Positions 16,567-24,832 of a DNA stretch of 47,968 nt are shown one piece after another. The stretch covers positions 1 through 47,968 of the forward strand of contig JAHFTX010000021.1 of NCBI GenBank assembly GCA_023265395.1, read 5' to 3'. The notes under the pieces were generated by a model. It was not told where the DNA came from. It saw only the letters and a program-made list of their open reading frames with translations, and ran no database searches. Every line of letters begins with the position of its first letter. Position 1 is the first letter of the stretch. The DNA comes from Thermoplasmata archaeon (GTDB lineage: Archaea > Thermoplasmatota > DTKX01 > JAHFTX01). Position numbers and translations under genes: made by a program.

Positions 16567-16838
16567 CGCAGTCTTGCCTTCCTTGTGGCGCGCTAGCGGG
16601 GAGATTCACCAAGTCGTTGTCGACGATGCGTCAACGCGCGAACGTCGCCCCGACCATCACGCCGATGATTGCAACGAAATGTGAGGATATAAACCTAACT
16701 GAATTCGTCGTTCTTCGAGAGAATCCGCGCCACCATGTTACACATTGTCATGGTTTGGGCTGGCCTGCCGGAGCGAAAAGTCGTGGCTTTTGCGTCGATT
16801 CGGGCGTCCGTCGTGCGGCGCCCGGTGGTCCTGCAGCC
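16567..16838. other. AT-richer 272-base region upstream of the H1-like gene
   Basis: The least GC-rich stretch of the window (about 16670-16760). It contains the TATA box and long leader of the H1-like gene and a hairpin ACCATG/CATGGT with an 11-base loop near 16731-16753. No gene of supportable length is present. Confidence 0.6.
16684..16697 (-). promoter_or_regulatory. TATA box and long leader of the H1-like gene
   Basis: Minus strand TTAGGTTTATATCC, the strongest AT-rich TATA in the window. The predicted start near 16664 leaves a leader of about 98 bases before ATG 16566. Confidence 0.5.
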
Positions 16839-17936
16839 TCAACGCGCAGTGATCAGCGTCACGACATCCTCATCTTCGAGCCGATGGTCCAACCCGACGG
16901 TCTGGCCCGCGAATCGCGCTGACTTTCCCCAGACGTTGGCGTAGCGGAACTTGCGCTCGAGGTCGCGATGGAGCTTCTTGCAGACCGCGCGGATGTCCTG
17001 CCCGTGGCGCAGGATGAGCGGCTGCTTGAGGTCGGGCTTGCCTCCCCGCGGTTGGAGGTAGATGCGCATCAGCTGCAGCGATTCGAACATCGTCTGGAGC
17101 AGCTCCGCCTTGCCCTTGCCCTTGGTCAGCGAGGTCTCGACGATCCGCAGGTAGCCGTAGCGCTGCTTGAGGCGCTTGCGGGTCTGGGCGTCGACGAGCT
17201 CGACCTTGTTGATCACCAGGATCGCAGGGATGTAGGCACAGTTGCCCTTGACGGCGTCGATCAGGTCCTGGTCGGTGACGTTCTGCCGTAAGACCACGAC
17301 GGCGCTGGTCAAGCCCAGCTCCAATAGGATCGCCTTGATGGTGTCCTCGTCGAGGTGGGTCTGCTTGACCGTCGACTGGACGTCAAGGCCGCCGCGCTCC
17401 TTGTGGGAGATGACCACTTGGGGCGGCTGGCGGTTGAGTCGGATCGATGCCGCCTGGAGTTCGGCCAGGATGTCCTCGACCTCGAACTTGACGGCCGACG
17501 CCATCAGCACCACCAGGTCTGCCGCGCGGATGACGGCCAACACCTCCTTGCCGCGACCACGGCCGCGGGCCGCCCCCTCGACCAGCCCCGGCAGGTCGAG
17601 TACCTGGATCATGGCGCCGCGGTAGGTGAGCATCCCCGGCTGGACGTCGAGGGTGGTGAAATCGTAGTCGGCGATCTCGCTCTTGGAGTTGGTGATCGCC
17701 TGCAGGAGCGTGGATTTTCCCACGGATGGGTGGCCGACCAAGGCGACCGTCGCGTGACCGCTCTTGGGGATACCAAAACTCTTCCCGCCGATGCCGATGC
17801 CCTTGTGCGATTCGACGGTCTCCTTGAGGCGGGCCAGCTTGGCCTTGAGCTTGCCGATGTGGTGGGAGGTCGCCTTGTTGTAGGGCGTCTTCTGGATCTC
17901 GTCCTCGATCTCCTTGATGCGGTCGACATCGGACAT
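16839..17936 (-). CDS. DRG/Rbg-type GTP-binding protein with TGS domain
   Basis: 365 residues, the normal length of archaeal/eukaryotic DRG proteins. A helical N-terminus (about 1-45) is followed by the Obg-like G domain: G1 GHPSVGKST at 68-76, the DRG-typical FTTLDVQPG switch, G3 DLPG, and G4 NKVE later. The C-terminal about 75 residues form a TGS domain ending GLDHRLEDEDVV. DRG GTPases bind ribosomes and assist stalled or slow translation; in eukaryotes they need DFRP partners. The small Cys/His protein gene lies immediately upstream on the same strand, 42 bases away. Confidence 0.93.
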   Translation of the reverse strand: MSDVDRIKEIEDEIQKTPYNKATSHHIGKLKAKLARLKETVESHKGIGIGGKSFGIPKSGHATVALVGHPSVGKSTLLQAITNSKSEIADYDFTTLDVQPGMLTYRGAMIQVLDLPGLVEGAARGRGRGKEVLAVIRAADLVVLMASAVKFEVEDILAELQAASIRLNRQPPQVVISHKERGGLDVQSTVKQTHLDEDTIKAILLELGLTSAVVVLRQNVTDQDLIDAVKGNCAYIPAILVINKVELVDAQTRKRLKQRYGYLRIVETSLTKGKGKAELLQTMFESLQLMRIYLQPRGGKPDLKQPLILRHGQDIRAVCKKLHRDLERKFRYANVWGKSARFAGQTVGLDHRLEDEDVVTLITAR

Positions 17937-17978
17937 CGGGTGTGCTCCGCGGGGGGCCCCGTGCCAGGGGCGCTTGGC

Positions 17979-18239
17979 TCAGTCCCAGTTGGCCCGCGCG
18001 GTCGTGCGCGATTCCTTGGAGGCCTTCTTGTAGTGCTTGTAGTGGTCCTTGCACAAGCCCACGTTGCCCTTGCGGTCGGCGTCGAGCTCCCCGGCCCCAA
18101 AGAAGGGAGCGACTACCGAGAAGTTGAAGGATCGTGCCTGGGGGTCCTTGCAGCCGGTGATGTTGCAGGGCTCGGCGTCGGCGGCAACCGACCGCGCCCG
18201 TTCGGCGGCGCGGCTGCGTCGTGGGTGCGCCATGGTCAC
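17979..18239 (-). CDS. Small Cys/His protein, probable zinc binder
   Basis: 86 residues. The N-terminus is Arg/Ala-rich. Possible metal ligands are C25, C30, C63, H66 and H69 (C-x4-C ... C-x2-H-x2-H), and the C-terminus is Lys/Arg-rich, as in small ribosome or nucleic-acid binding proteins. No named family was recognised. ATG 18239 lies about 29 bases from a TATA-like box within a short inverted repeat; a second ATG two codons later is possible. It precedes the DRG GTPase gene by 42 bases on the same strand, which suggests shared transcription and possibly a partner role in translation. Confidence 0.7.
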   Translation of the reverse strand: MTMAHPRRSRAAERARSVAADAEPCNITGCKDPQARSFNFSVVAPFFGAGELDADRKGNVGLCKDHYKHYKKASKESRTTARANWD

Positions 18240-18260
18240 TCCCGTCGCTGGGTATGCATC

Positions 18261-18274
18261 GCCCTACATAAGGG
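18261..18274 (-). promoter_or_regulatory. TATA-like box of the Cys/His mini-protein
   Basis: Minus strand CCCTTATGTAGGGC, centred about 29 bases before ATG 18239. It is flanked by the short inverted repeat GCCCT/AGGGC, which could be an operator. Confidence 0.45.
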
Positions 18275-18292
18275 CGTAGCCCCACCGTCGCG

Positions 18293-19864
18293 CTAGAGGT
18301 CCTTGCGTACGTATGGACCGACCCGCGTGTAGCCGAGGCGGTGGTAGTAGCGCCGGCTGCCGACCGCGGCGATGACCGCAAGGGTCGGTGCATCGTAGGT
18401 CTCGGCGGCGATCCGCTCAGCGCGCCCGAGCAGCTGCCTGCCCAGTCCGCGGTGTTGGATGCGCCCCCGTGCAGCCTCGCCGATGGGGCTGACCCGGCCG
18501 ACCACCCGCACCTCGCGCACGATCCCCCCCGTGAGCTCGGGGCGCCAGGAGTGGGTGGGGATCCGCAGGCGCAGATACGCGACGGTGGTGGACTCCTGGT
18601 CCTCGAGGGAGAGGAACACCTCGGTGCCCTCCGAGGCTTCGTAGGTGCGTTCGACGAGCGAGACGGGGCCCGCTGGTCGGCCCAGGCGCTCGCGCAGACC
18701 CGCTTCGCGACAGCGGATGCAAGCACACGCCTTCCCCCGTGCGGAGAGCTCCTCGACGGCCAGCTGCCGGATGTTGGCTTTGTCGACGCCAGCGGCGATC
18801 TTCTCCAGGGGGATGTCGCGTTGGATCCGGTGGATGCGCATGTAGGGGGCGACGAGCTCCTTGGCGTCGGCGAGGCGTTGGACCATCTGGTCGGTACCCA
18901 AGGCCTCGTAGCGGCCCTGCTGCCACAGCTCGTAGAGGCCTGTGCCGGCGATCACCAGCGTCGGGTAGAACTTGAGGATGTCCGGTCGGAAGCGGGGGTC
19001 ATCGACGATGGTCCTGACGTGATTTCGGTCATCGTCGCGGGTGGCGCCGGGCAGGCCGGGCATCAGATGATAGCCGACCTTGAGCCCAGCGTCGCGCGCC
19101 AGCGCTGTGGCCTCGACCGTGTCCTGAAGGGTGTGGCCGCGGTGCATCCGCTCGAGGGTCGACTCATCGGTGCTCTGGACCCCTAGTTCGACACGGGTGA
19201 CCCCACTCTCGAGCATGCGCTCGAGGTGCGGCTGCTTGCACCAGTCGGGTTTGGTCTCCACCGTCAGCCCGGTGCAGCGTCGCGCCGCCCCCTCGTTGAG
19301 CAGCATCGCGGACTGCAGGTCGGTCGAGATGGTGCCATTGAGGGCGTCGAAGGCGCCCTTGAGGAAGGACTCCTGGTACGCGGTCGGTCGGGCGGTGAAG
19401 GTCCCCCCCATGATGATCAGGTCGACCTTGTCGGTGTCATGGCCATTGCCTTCGAGTTGCGCCAATCGGCTGGTGGCTTGTGTGAAGGGATCATAGCCAT
19501 GTTGCGCGCCGCGACGAGCCGCCGGTTCGAGGCCGGTATAGCTCTGCGGGGTGTTGGTCGTCGGACCGCCGGGACAGTAGACGCACCGCCCGTGGGGACA
19601 GGCAGTCGGCGAGGTCATCAGCGCCACCACGGCGACGCCGCTGAGGCTGCGGACCCCCTTGACACGCAACAGTGGCAGCAGCCGCTCCCGCTCTGGAGCG
19701 TCGAGCGCCGCAAGCAGCTGGCGGTCGGGTGGCAGCCGCCGGCTGCGGTGGCGCTTGCACAGCGTCGCCTTGAGGCGGGAGAGCTCCTCCTTGGAGTGCA
19801 CCTCGCCTGCGCGCAGGGCGCTGAGCAGTCCGGCGAGCACCGCGGCGTCGGCGCCCTCGTCCAT
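18293..19864 (-). CDS. elp3: Elp3 tRNA uridine-34 acetyltransferase (radical SAM + GNAT)
   Basis: 523 residues from ATG 19864; a promoter box 37 bases upstream supports this start over an in-frame one at 19891. The radical SAM domain has C89-x4-C94-x2-C97 in CPHGRCVYCPGG, the archaeal Elp3 form, followed by QSYTG-x-EPAARR and the G-G-T-F-x-A-R-P motif. The C-terminal GNAT domain ends with GLGRQLL and YYHRLGY. Archaeal Elp3 makes carboxymethyl modification at the wobble uridine of tRNAs using SAM and acetyl-CoA as a single protein without the eukaryotic Elongator subunits. The 3' end is 53 bases from the next start on this strand. Confidence 0.95.
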   Translation of the reverse strand: MDEGADAAVLAGLLSALRAGEVHSKEELSRLKATLCKRHRSRRLPPDRQLLAALDAPERERLLPLLRVKGVRSLSGVAVVALMTSPTACPHGRCVYCPGGPTTNTPQSYTGLEPAARRGAQHGYDPFTQATSRLAQLEGNGHDTDKVDLIIMGGTFTARPTAYQESFLKGAFDALNGTISTDLQSAMLLNEGAARRCTGLTVETKPDWCKQPHLERMLESGVTRVELGVQSTDESTLERMHRGHTLQDTVEATALARDAGLKVGYHLMPGLPGATRDDDRNHVRTIVDDPRFRPDILKFYPTLVIAGTGLYELWQQGRYEALGTDQMVQRLADAKELVAPYMRIHRIQRDIPLEKIAAGVDKANIRQLAVEELSARGKACACIRCREAGLRERLGRPAGPVSLVERTYEASEGTEVFLSLEDQESTTVAYLRLRIPTHSWRPELTGGIVREVRVVGRVSPIGEAARGRIQHRGLGRQLLGRAERIAAETYDAPTLAVIAAVGSRRYYHRLGYTRVGPYVRKDL

Positions 19865-19888
19865 CGGGTGCCAGCGGCAGTGAGACGC

Positions 19889-19901
19889 CAAGAACCTTTG
19901 C
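19889..19901 (-). promoter_or_regulatory. BRE/TATA box of elp3
   Basis: Minus strand GCAAAGGTTCTTG begins 37 bases before ATG 19864. It also overlaps the last bases of the space before the next gene downstream. Confidence 0.55.
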
Positions 19902-19910
19902 GCGGAGGGG

Positions 19911-20660
19911 CTATTCCTCTTCGGAGGCGCCGCCGCGCGGTGGGACCTCCACCGCGCGGCTGCGAGAGCCCCGATACATGACCGCGAGCGTGATCCCCAC
20001 CAACACGATGCTCAGTGCCAGCGTGAACAGGCGCGGGTCACCAAAGCGCCGCACCACCCGCAGCACCGTCTCCGACCCGTAGGCGATGGGCATCGCCGAG
20101 AGCAAGGAGCCGGCAAGCACCATCGGGAGGATCTGCCGCGGCCGATAGCCAAGGGCCCGCCCGATGATGCTGACGATCGCAGCACCGGAGCCATCGAGGG
20201 CGATGAACATCACTGCGGTCAGGGCGATGACGCCCAAGCGGGCCATCCATCGGCTCTGTGCCAGTCGGCGCGCCCCGTGGCGTTCGAAGTCGGCGATCCA
20301 ACGACCCAGGAAAGGGATGCGTTTGGTATGGTCGTAGTTGAGGATGAAGAAGATGCAGATGCTCACGTCCATGAGCACGAAATAGCCGCCGACGACGAAC
20401 CAGGGGTAGGGCAACGAGCTGATGGCGAAGGGGATCACGTTCTCCTTGGCCGCCACTGGTAAGAGGTACAGGGCGAGCAGCCCTGCAAGGCCCAATGCCG
20501 GCTGCAACCCCGCGAGGGTGGTCAGGGGGACCCAAAGGGCAACCATGAGCGCTACCGGCCCGAGCAGATAGACCCAAAAGCGCACCTCGCGCACCGATGG
20601 TGGGGTCTCGATCCACCGCTCGGGGTGCGGTGGGCTGATGGTCGGGACCGTTGCGCGCAT
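19911..20660 (-). CDS. Small multidrug export-type membrane protein, paralog 1
   Basis: 249 residues with about five to six membrane segments. It resembles the COG2426/Sm_multidrug_ex family: the LPVAAKENVIPFAISSLP loop, D-V-S-I within a helix, an N-Y-D-H-T-K-x-I-P-F-L-G motif and an F-E-R-H-G segment, then a second half with GSGAAI. The family name refers to drug export, which has weak experimental support; the substrate is unknown. Start ATG 20660 has a strong GGAGGAGG site (20669-20676) and an AAGGTT box at 20684-20689. It lies 35 bases after a paralog of identical length on the same strand. Confidence 0.8.
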   Translation of the reverse strand: MRATVPTISPPHPERWIETPPSVREVRFWVYLLGPVALMVALWVPLTTLAGLQPALGLAGLLALYLLPVAAKENVIPFAISSLPYPWFVVGGYFVLMDVSICIFFILNYDHTKRIPFLGRWIADFERHGARRLAQSRWMARLGVIALTAVMFIALDGSGAAIVSIIGRALGYRPRQILPMVLAGSLLSAMPIAYGSETVLRVVRRFGDPRLFTLALSIVLVGITLAVMYRGSRSRAVEVPPRGGASEEE

Positions 20661-20668
20661 CGGCTCGC

Positions 20669-20692
20669 CCTCCTCCGCGAGGGAACCTTCGG
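20669..20692 (-). promoter_or_regulatory. AAGGTT box and strong ribosome site of export-type paralog 1
   Basis: Minus strand CCGAAGGTT (20684-20692) about 30 bases upstream and GGAGGAGG (20669-20676) 8 bases before ATG 20660. Both a private promoter and coupled translation are possible. Confidence 0.4.
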
Positions 20693-20695
20693 CAT

Positions 20696-21445
20696 TTACG
20701 GCTTCGCTTCTGACGCTCGACCGGACCATGCGCGGAGCGACCGGGTCGAGACGAGGATCGAGAGGACGGTGATTCCGACGAGCAGCGACACGATCAGGCC
20801 CAACACCCACGGATCGGTCAGTCCTCCACCGACGTGCACCCCCAGATGGAACACGGCGTAGGCGATGGCCACGCTGGAGACCAACGAACCGGCTGCGACG
20901 ATGGCCAGGGTGCGCACCGAGCCGAGCCCCATGCCACGACCGAGGATCGTGCTACTGATCGCCCCACTCCCCTGGAAGGGCAGGATCATGAACAGGAGGA
21001 GTCCGAGCGCCCCGATGCGACGCATCAGGCGCGACGCGGCGATCTGCCGGGAGCCCACACGTTCGAAACGGTCGATCCACGGGCCCAGCCAGGGCAGGGT
21101 CTTGGCGTGGTCATAGCTGGTCATCAGGGCGTACCCGGTGGCGAGGTCGAAGAAGAAGAAGAAGAGGGCGACCTCCCACCAGGCGATCGGGAGCGTGCTC
21201 ACGGCCAGGGGGATGAGGGTCTCCTTGCCCGCGGGGGGGAGGATGTACAGGATGAGCAATCCGAGCAACTGCAGGAACACCGTCGGGCCGGCGATCGTCA
21301 GATAGAGCAACAGGTAGGCCAAGAACACCAGGAAGGGGGCACCGATGCGCAACCAGACGCGTCGCCCGGTTGCGTCGGCTTGACCGGGGCGCTTGGTGAT
21401 TCCCGGTGCATCGGGTTCCGGCTCGTCGGGGCGATCATCGACCAT
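20696..21445 (-). CDS. Small multidrug export-type membrane protein, paralog 2
   Basis: 249 residues from ATG 21445, exactly the length of the next gene. Clear alignment by eye: LPPAGKETLIPLAVSTLP against LPVAAKENVIPFAISSLP, S-Y-D-H-A-K-T-L-P-W-L-G against N-Y-D-H-T-K-R-I-P-F-L-G, and GSGAISSTILGRGMG against GSGAAIVSIIGRALG. The acidic N-terminal 25 residues (Asp/Glu/Pro-rich) should lie in the cytoplasm. The in-frame extension further upstream looks non-coding. A tandem duplication followed by divergence, perhaps giving a heteromeric transporter, is the simplest reading. Confidence 0.8.
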   Translation of the reverse strand: MVDDRPDEPEPDAPGITKRPGQADATGRRVWLRIGAPFLVFLAYLLLYLTIAGPTVFLQLLGLLILYILPPAGKETLIPLAVSTLPIAWWEVALFFFFFDLATGYALMTSYDHAKTLPWLGPWIDRFERVGSRQIAASRLMRRIGALGLLLFMILPFQGSGAISSTILGRGMGLGSVRTLAIVAAGSLVSSVAIAYAVFHLGVHVGGGLTDPWVLGLIVSLLVGITVLSILVSTRSLRAWSGRASEAKP

Positions 21446-21561
21446 CGGCTCACCCGCTACGCTTGGCCTCAGCGCATGCCACGGAGGGCGGGGGTCTTGA
21501 GGTTGCGCCTCCGACCAGCGGGACGCGGGGGATACACCCGGCACCCTAGGGTGTTGGTCGG

Positions 21562-23025
21562 TCAGCAGGCCGGAGCGACGCATTCGCCGATGACGGTCGG
21601 CAGCTGTCCCCCGAGCAGGACAGGGACGATCAGGATCGCCATCAGATGCACCCGCCCGACCCGCCAGAGCAGCGGCAACATGCCCACGAGGCTGGAACAC
21701 AACAGCAGCAGGAGGCCCGATCCCCCGCCAAGGAGCACCGCGCCGCTGATCAGGTAGCCCAGGAGGATCGCATGGAGCATTCGGGAAGGGCGGCGGCTGC
21801 GTCGTCCTTCCAGCCACCGGCCCAGGCGCAAGGCAAGTGCGCCAGCCATCAGCACGATCAGCAGCAGCGCCCCTAACAGCGCCGCCAGGGACCCGGTCGT
21901 GGCAAGATCACCGGGCGGCCGGTGCACAGGTGCTTGCCCCAGGCCGACCGCCAGCGCGGCGATCCCACCGCTGCGTTGCCAGCCGAAGGTCCACCAGAGA
22001 GCGACCCCGCCGAGCGCGTTGACGGTGTTGATGGCGCTGGAGGCAAGCAGGTAATCCTGCGTTGCGGTCGGTCCCCCCTCCTCGGAGCGTCCCATCGAAA
22101 GGCGGGTCGCTTGGGCGTTGCCGAGGCCCGCAGCCCAGGCGAGCAGACCTCCGGCCAGTACGCTGCGCACGAGCAGGTGCAGCGGGAGGGCCGACCCGAT
22201 CGATGGCGCCCCACCACGGGAGGGTGGTTCCCCGGTGGAGGGGGGGAGCAGGACGGCAACGAGAGACGGAACCGCGAAGACGCCACCGAAGAGGGCGAAG
22301 AAGGCGATCTGCGCCCCCGGCAGCGGATGGTCTACCAGAGGGACGAACGTCGGCCAGTGGCCCCACAAGAGCATCCCCAAGCCGACCGTCGCCGCGACCA
22401 CTGCCGTAGCGCCAAGGATGCTCCCAGGTGTCAACTTGCCTGAACCCTCCTTGGGCTGCGTGAGCACCAACGCGCAGACGACGGCCACCAGCAACCCCCG
22501 CAGCAGGGCCCGCACCAGCTGCAGCTGCGCAGGTGTCGCCGTCGCAGCGACCAACACTGCCGGGACCACCACCAAGGGCAGCCCCAGCATCGCTCCGAGC
22601 ACGGCACCCCGTACCGAGGCCCCAATCGCTTCGGCGCCCCTGCCGACCGCCGCTAGTCGTTGTGCTGGGAGCAAGGAGGCCAGCGTATCGTCCTCGGGGA
22701 TTCCCAAGAAGGTCGCGGGCAGGATCGCCACGACGATGTGGGTGAGCATCGAGCCGAGGATCAGCAGTGCCAGCACCCATGGCAGGAGCGCTACGCCCTC
22801 GAAGGGGTCGAGGCGCAGCAGCAGCCCCGCGATCCCGCCCTGGCAGATCAGCACCACCAAGGCGAGGGTGTTGCTATGGAGTGCCGGGACCAACCCCGAG
22901 AGGGTGCCCAAGGCAAGGCCCCCCAGCAGGGCAGCGCACAGCAGTGCCACCCCAAGCGGCGTCAGCACCTTGCCGACGAGCGGGAGAGGGGGCTTGAGGC
23001 GGGCCGCCAGCCCCCAGGCTGACAC
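21562..23025 (-). CDS. TctA-like (DUF112) integral membrane protein
   Basis: 487 residues with about ten to twelve hydrophobic segments. Early in the protein, G-T-L-S-G-L-V-P-A-L-H-S-N-T-L-A follows the archaeal TctA/COG1784 pattern of a glycine-rich re-entrant motif (GLVPGxHxNT), repeated in weaker form in the second half (YLLASSAINTVNALGG). Bacterial TctA is the large permease of tripartite tricarboxylate transporters; no binding protein or small TctB subunit is seen nearby, which is usual for the archaeal group, so the substrate is open. Start GTG 23025 was chosen because the first helix follows it. A Pro/Ser/Gly-rich loop of about 30 residues sits mid-protein. Confidence 0.72.
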   Translation of the reverse strand: MSAWGLAARLKPPLPLVGKVLTPLGVALLCAALLGGLALGTLSGLVPALHSNTLALVVLICQGGIAGLLLRLDPFEGVALLPWVLALLILGSMLTHIVVAILPATFLGIPEDDTLASLLPAQRLAAVGRGAEAIGASVRGAVLGAMLGLPLVVVPAVLVAATATPAQLQLVRALLRGLLVAVVCALVLTQPKEGSGKLTPGSILGATAVVAATVGLGMLLWGHWPTFVPLVDHPLPGAQIAFFALFGGVFAVPSLVAVLLPPSTGEPPSRGGAPSIGSALPLHLLVRSVLAGGLLAWAAGLGNAQATRLSMGRSEEGGPTATQDYLLASSAINTVNALGGVALWWTFGWQRSGGIAALAVGLGQAPVHRPPGDLATTGSLAALLGALLLIVLMAGALALRLGRWLEGRRSRRPSRMLHAILLGYLISGAVLLGGGSGLLLLLCSSLVGMLPLLWRVGRVHLMAILIVPVLLGGQLPTVIGECVAPAC

Positions 23026-23053
23026 AAGGGAGAATCTTCACCGCACGAGCGGA

Positions 23054-23422
23054 TCACTCGGGCGCAACGTCGGGGTCACCGCGCTCGTCGGCGCCGATGT
23101 TGAGGGGGTCCGTCGGGTCGTAGCGGAGCAACCGGGCGCCCCATCCGATGTGTTCGAGCATCTCCTGGTCGTAGAAGCACAACGATTGGTCGATGCTGGT
23201 GCGCGCCAGCGCCCGCGGGGCCCTGCTCAGGGCCAGGCCATGGTTGGTCGGCTCGGCCGAAGGGGCTCGCAAGGACGCTACCGAAGGGAGGTTTGGCTGC
23301 ACGCTCCAAGGAGCCCCTCGAGGGCTCATAATGACTTCCGTGCGCGCCCACGGGCGACCATACCTGTTGAAGAGGCCGTCGCGCTCGACAGCGTTGCCGA
23401 CGACGGCTTGATAAGGCGCCAT
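23054..23422 (-). CDS. Hypothetical protein
   Basis: 122 residues from ATG 23422. No known motif. The C-terminal 50 residues (aromatic and acidic, with W-G-A-R-L-L-R-Y-D-P and I-G-A-D-E-R-G-D-P) look like folded protein, and the third positions are GC-rich. The N-terminal half is Pro/Arg-rich and less convincing. It would start only 15 bases from the start of the divergent zinc-ribbon gene, so the two would share one promoter region. The alternative is that only part of this region is coding. Confidence 0.42.
   Translation of the reverse strand: MAPYQAVVGNAVERDGLFNRYGRPWARTEVIMSPRGAPWSVQPNLPSVASLRAPSAEPTNHGLALSRAPRALARTSIDQSLCFYDQEMLEHIGWGARLLRYDPTDPLNIGADERGDPDVAPE
23406..23415 (+). promoter_or_regulatory. 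TATA-like box of the zinc-ribbon gene
   Basis: GCTTGATAAG, centred about 27 bases before GTG 23438. It lies inside the start of the divergent hypothetical gene. Confidence 0.45.
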
Positions 23423-23437
23423 CACCCAGATCGTGGG

Positions 23438-23869
23438 GTGTCGCTGACCGTCGTGCAATGTCCACGCTGCTGTGGCGCGATGGGGGTGGACCTTGCCACC
23501 AAGTCCAGCCGGTGCACGCGCTGCGGGTCCATCATGGACCCACGCAGCGCCAGACGCATCTCCGTCGTCGAAGACGCCAGTGCACTCCCTGCAGCCGTCG
23601 CCGAAGCCAATGCGCAGCTCCAGGGGCATGGTGAGGGCTCGTTGCATGCATTGCCTCCTCTTCGTCCCGAGGGGAGCTCCCGCCGACTGCTGCGGGTGCA
23701 ACAGCAGGTGCTCTATCTGACGGCGATCGAACTCTCCCTCGACCAGCTCGAACGCGAGCTCGCTCCTGACCGGATCGATCGCCATGAGGTGCTCGGGGCT
23801 CTCCAGGGGCTGCTCGACAGCGGCCGGGTCTTCGAGCCCGCCCCAGGGCGCTATCGGCGGATCGAGTGA
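23438..23869 (+). CDS. Zinc-ribbon protein with C-terminal winged-helix-like segment
   Basis: 143 residues from GTG 23438, placed about 27 bases after a TTGATAAG box. The N-terminal ribbon uses C8-x2-C11 and C26-x2-C29. A variable linker follows, then an amphipathic helix (Q-Q-V-L-Y-L-T-A-I-E-L-S), and the end H-E-V-L-G-A-L-Q-G-L-L-D-S-G-R-V-F-E-P has the look of the last helix and wing of a winged-helix domain. This suggests a small nucleic-acid-binding or transcription-related protein. The longer frame upstream of 23438 runs antisense through the TctA-like gene and is not coding. The family is not recognised. Confidence 0.7.
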   Translation: MSLTVVQCPRCCGAMGVDLATKSSRCTRCGSIMDPRSARRISVVEDASALPAAVAEANAQLQGHGEGSLHALPPLRPEGSSRRLLRVQQQVLYLTAIELSLDQLERELAPDRIDRHEVLGALQGLLDSGRVFEPAPGRYRRIE

Positions 23870-23873
23870 GCCG

Positions 23874-24680
23874 CTACCCGTACATCGCGGAGAGTTGCTC
23901 GCTCGAGCGCTGCAGCGAGGTCTGCTGCTTCTCGAGGTTCCCCTTGATCTCCGACTCGATGCGCTCGGCTTCCTTGACCAGTGGCGAGGGGTCGAGCGAG
24001 ATGCACGGGATGATCGGGTCGAGGACGGTCAGTAGTCTCGCCGCAGCGCGCGCGGAGGTCGGCATCGTCCAGACCGAGGGCATGCCATCTGCCGTCTGGG
24101 GGGCCGGCAGTGGGCCAAAGAGCGCCGAGACCGCGATGCTGTGGCGGGTTCCACGCACTAGGAAGGCGCCCGTCGGCCCCGTCACCGCACCGCTGGGGAG
24201 CGGCACGACCTCATGCGACTCGAGTCGACCGAGGGACGCAGCGTCATTGACGCAGCCGTAGATGGAGTCAGGGACCTCATCCTCCTGGACGTAGAAGCCA
24301 TCGAGCAGCAGGACCTCGCCGACCCCCCGCCGCTTGGCCCAGCTGAGGACGCCATCGACCATCGTCACCAATTGATCGTCGGGCAGGGGAGCATCGGCGA
24401 TGAGCACCACCAATTGGTTGCAGGTGCCATCGAGTCCGCAGGCCATGGGCGCAGCGTAGAGGCGGAAGGACGGGACCGCCTGGCCGGCGCGCACCACCAT
24501 CGAGGGGGGGAACGCCGCAGAGAAGATCGAGGCGATGTGGGTGAGGTTGAGGTGCTTGACCAGATACTGCGTCGCGACCGAGCCGACCAGCCCAGGCCCA
24601 GGGAAGCCGACCACGAGCATCGCGCCGGTCAGCGGCATCGCGTCCCGTTCGACGACCTCGGCAGGCTGGGGTTCGGCCAT
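23874..24680 (-). CDS. PAC2-family protein (proteasome assembly chaperone-like)
   Basis: 268 residues from ATG 24680. The PAC2 fold opens with M-L-V-V-G-F-P-G-P-G-L-V-G-S-V-A (about 21-36), a typical start of archaeal PAC2/COG1938 proteins, followed by the YLVKHL and the mid-protein V-V-L-I-A-D-A-P region. The last 30 residues form a charged helix, probably a coiled coil for oligomerisation. Archaeal homologues (PbaA/PbaB) resemble eukaryotic proteasome assembly factors, but whether they assemble proteasomes in vivo is not settled. The gene is convergent with the zinc-ribbon gene (4 bases between stops) and has its own upstream region divergent to the giant secreted protein. Confidence 0.85.
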   Translation of the reverse strand: MAEPQPAEVVERDAMPLTGAMLVVGFPGPGLVGSVATQYLVKHLNLTHIASIFSAAFPPSMVVRAGQAVPSFRLYAAPMACGLDGTCNQLVVLIADAPLPDDQLVTMVDGVLSWAKRRGVGEVLLLDGFYVQEDEVPDSIYGCVNDAASLGRLESHEVVPLPSGAVTGPTGAFLVRGTRHSIAVSALFGPLPAPQTADGMPSVWTMPTSARAAARLLTVLDPIIPCISLDPSPLVKEAERIESEIKGNLEKQQTSLQRSSEQLSAMYG

Positions 24681-24797
24681 GGGCCAGGGTGAGGAGCATC
24701 GGTCCTTGAAGGCTCTGGTCATCCTGCCCTCCGCCTGGGCGCATGAGGGGACCGCGGTACCTCGTCGGGGGAAAGCCTTCCGCTCCTCCTTCGTGCA

Positions 24798-24810
24798 GCA
24801 AAGGTTATAC
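24798..24810 (+). promoter_or_regulatory. BRE/TATA box of the giant secreted protein gene
   Basis: GCAAAGGTTATAC begins 35 bases before ATG 24833. It supports that start over upstream in-frame codons. Confidence 0.6.
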
Positions 24811-24832
24811 CCGCAACTGGCGAGGCTATCTC

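Noticed and set aside
22118-23437. Long plus-strand open frame running into the zinc-ribbon gene
   Set aside because: It is antisense to the well-formed TctA-like gene and has low-complexity Arg/Ser/Pro composition. Only the part from 23438 looks coding.
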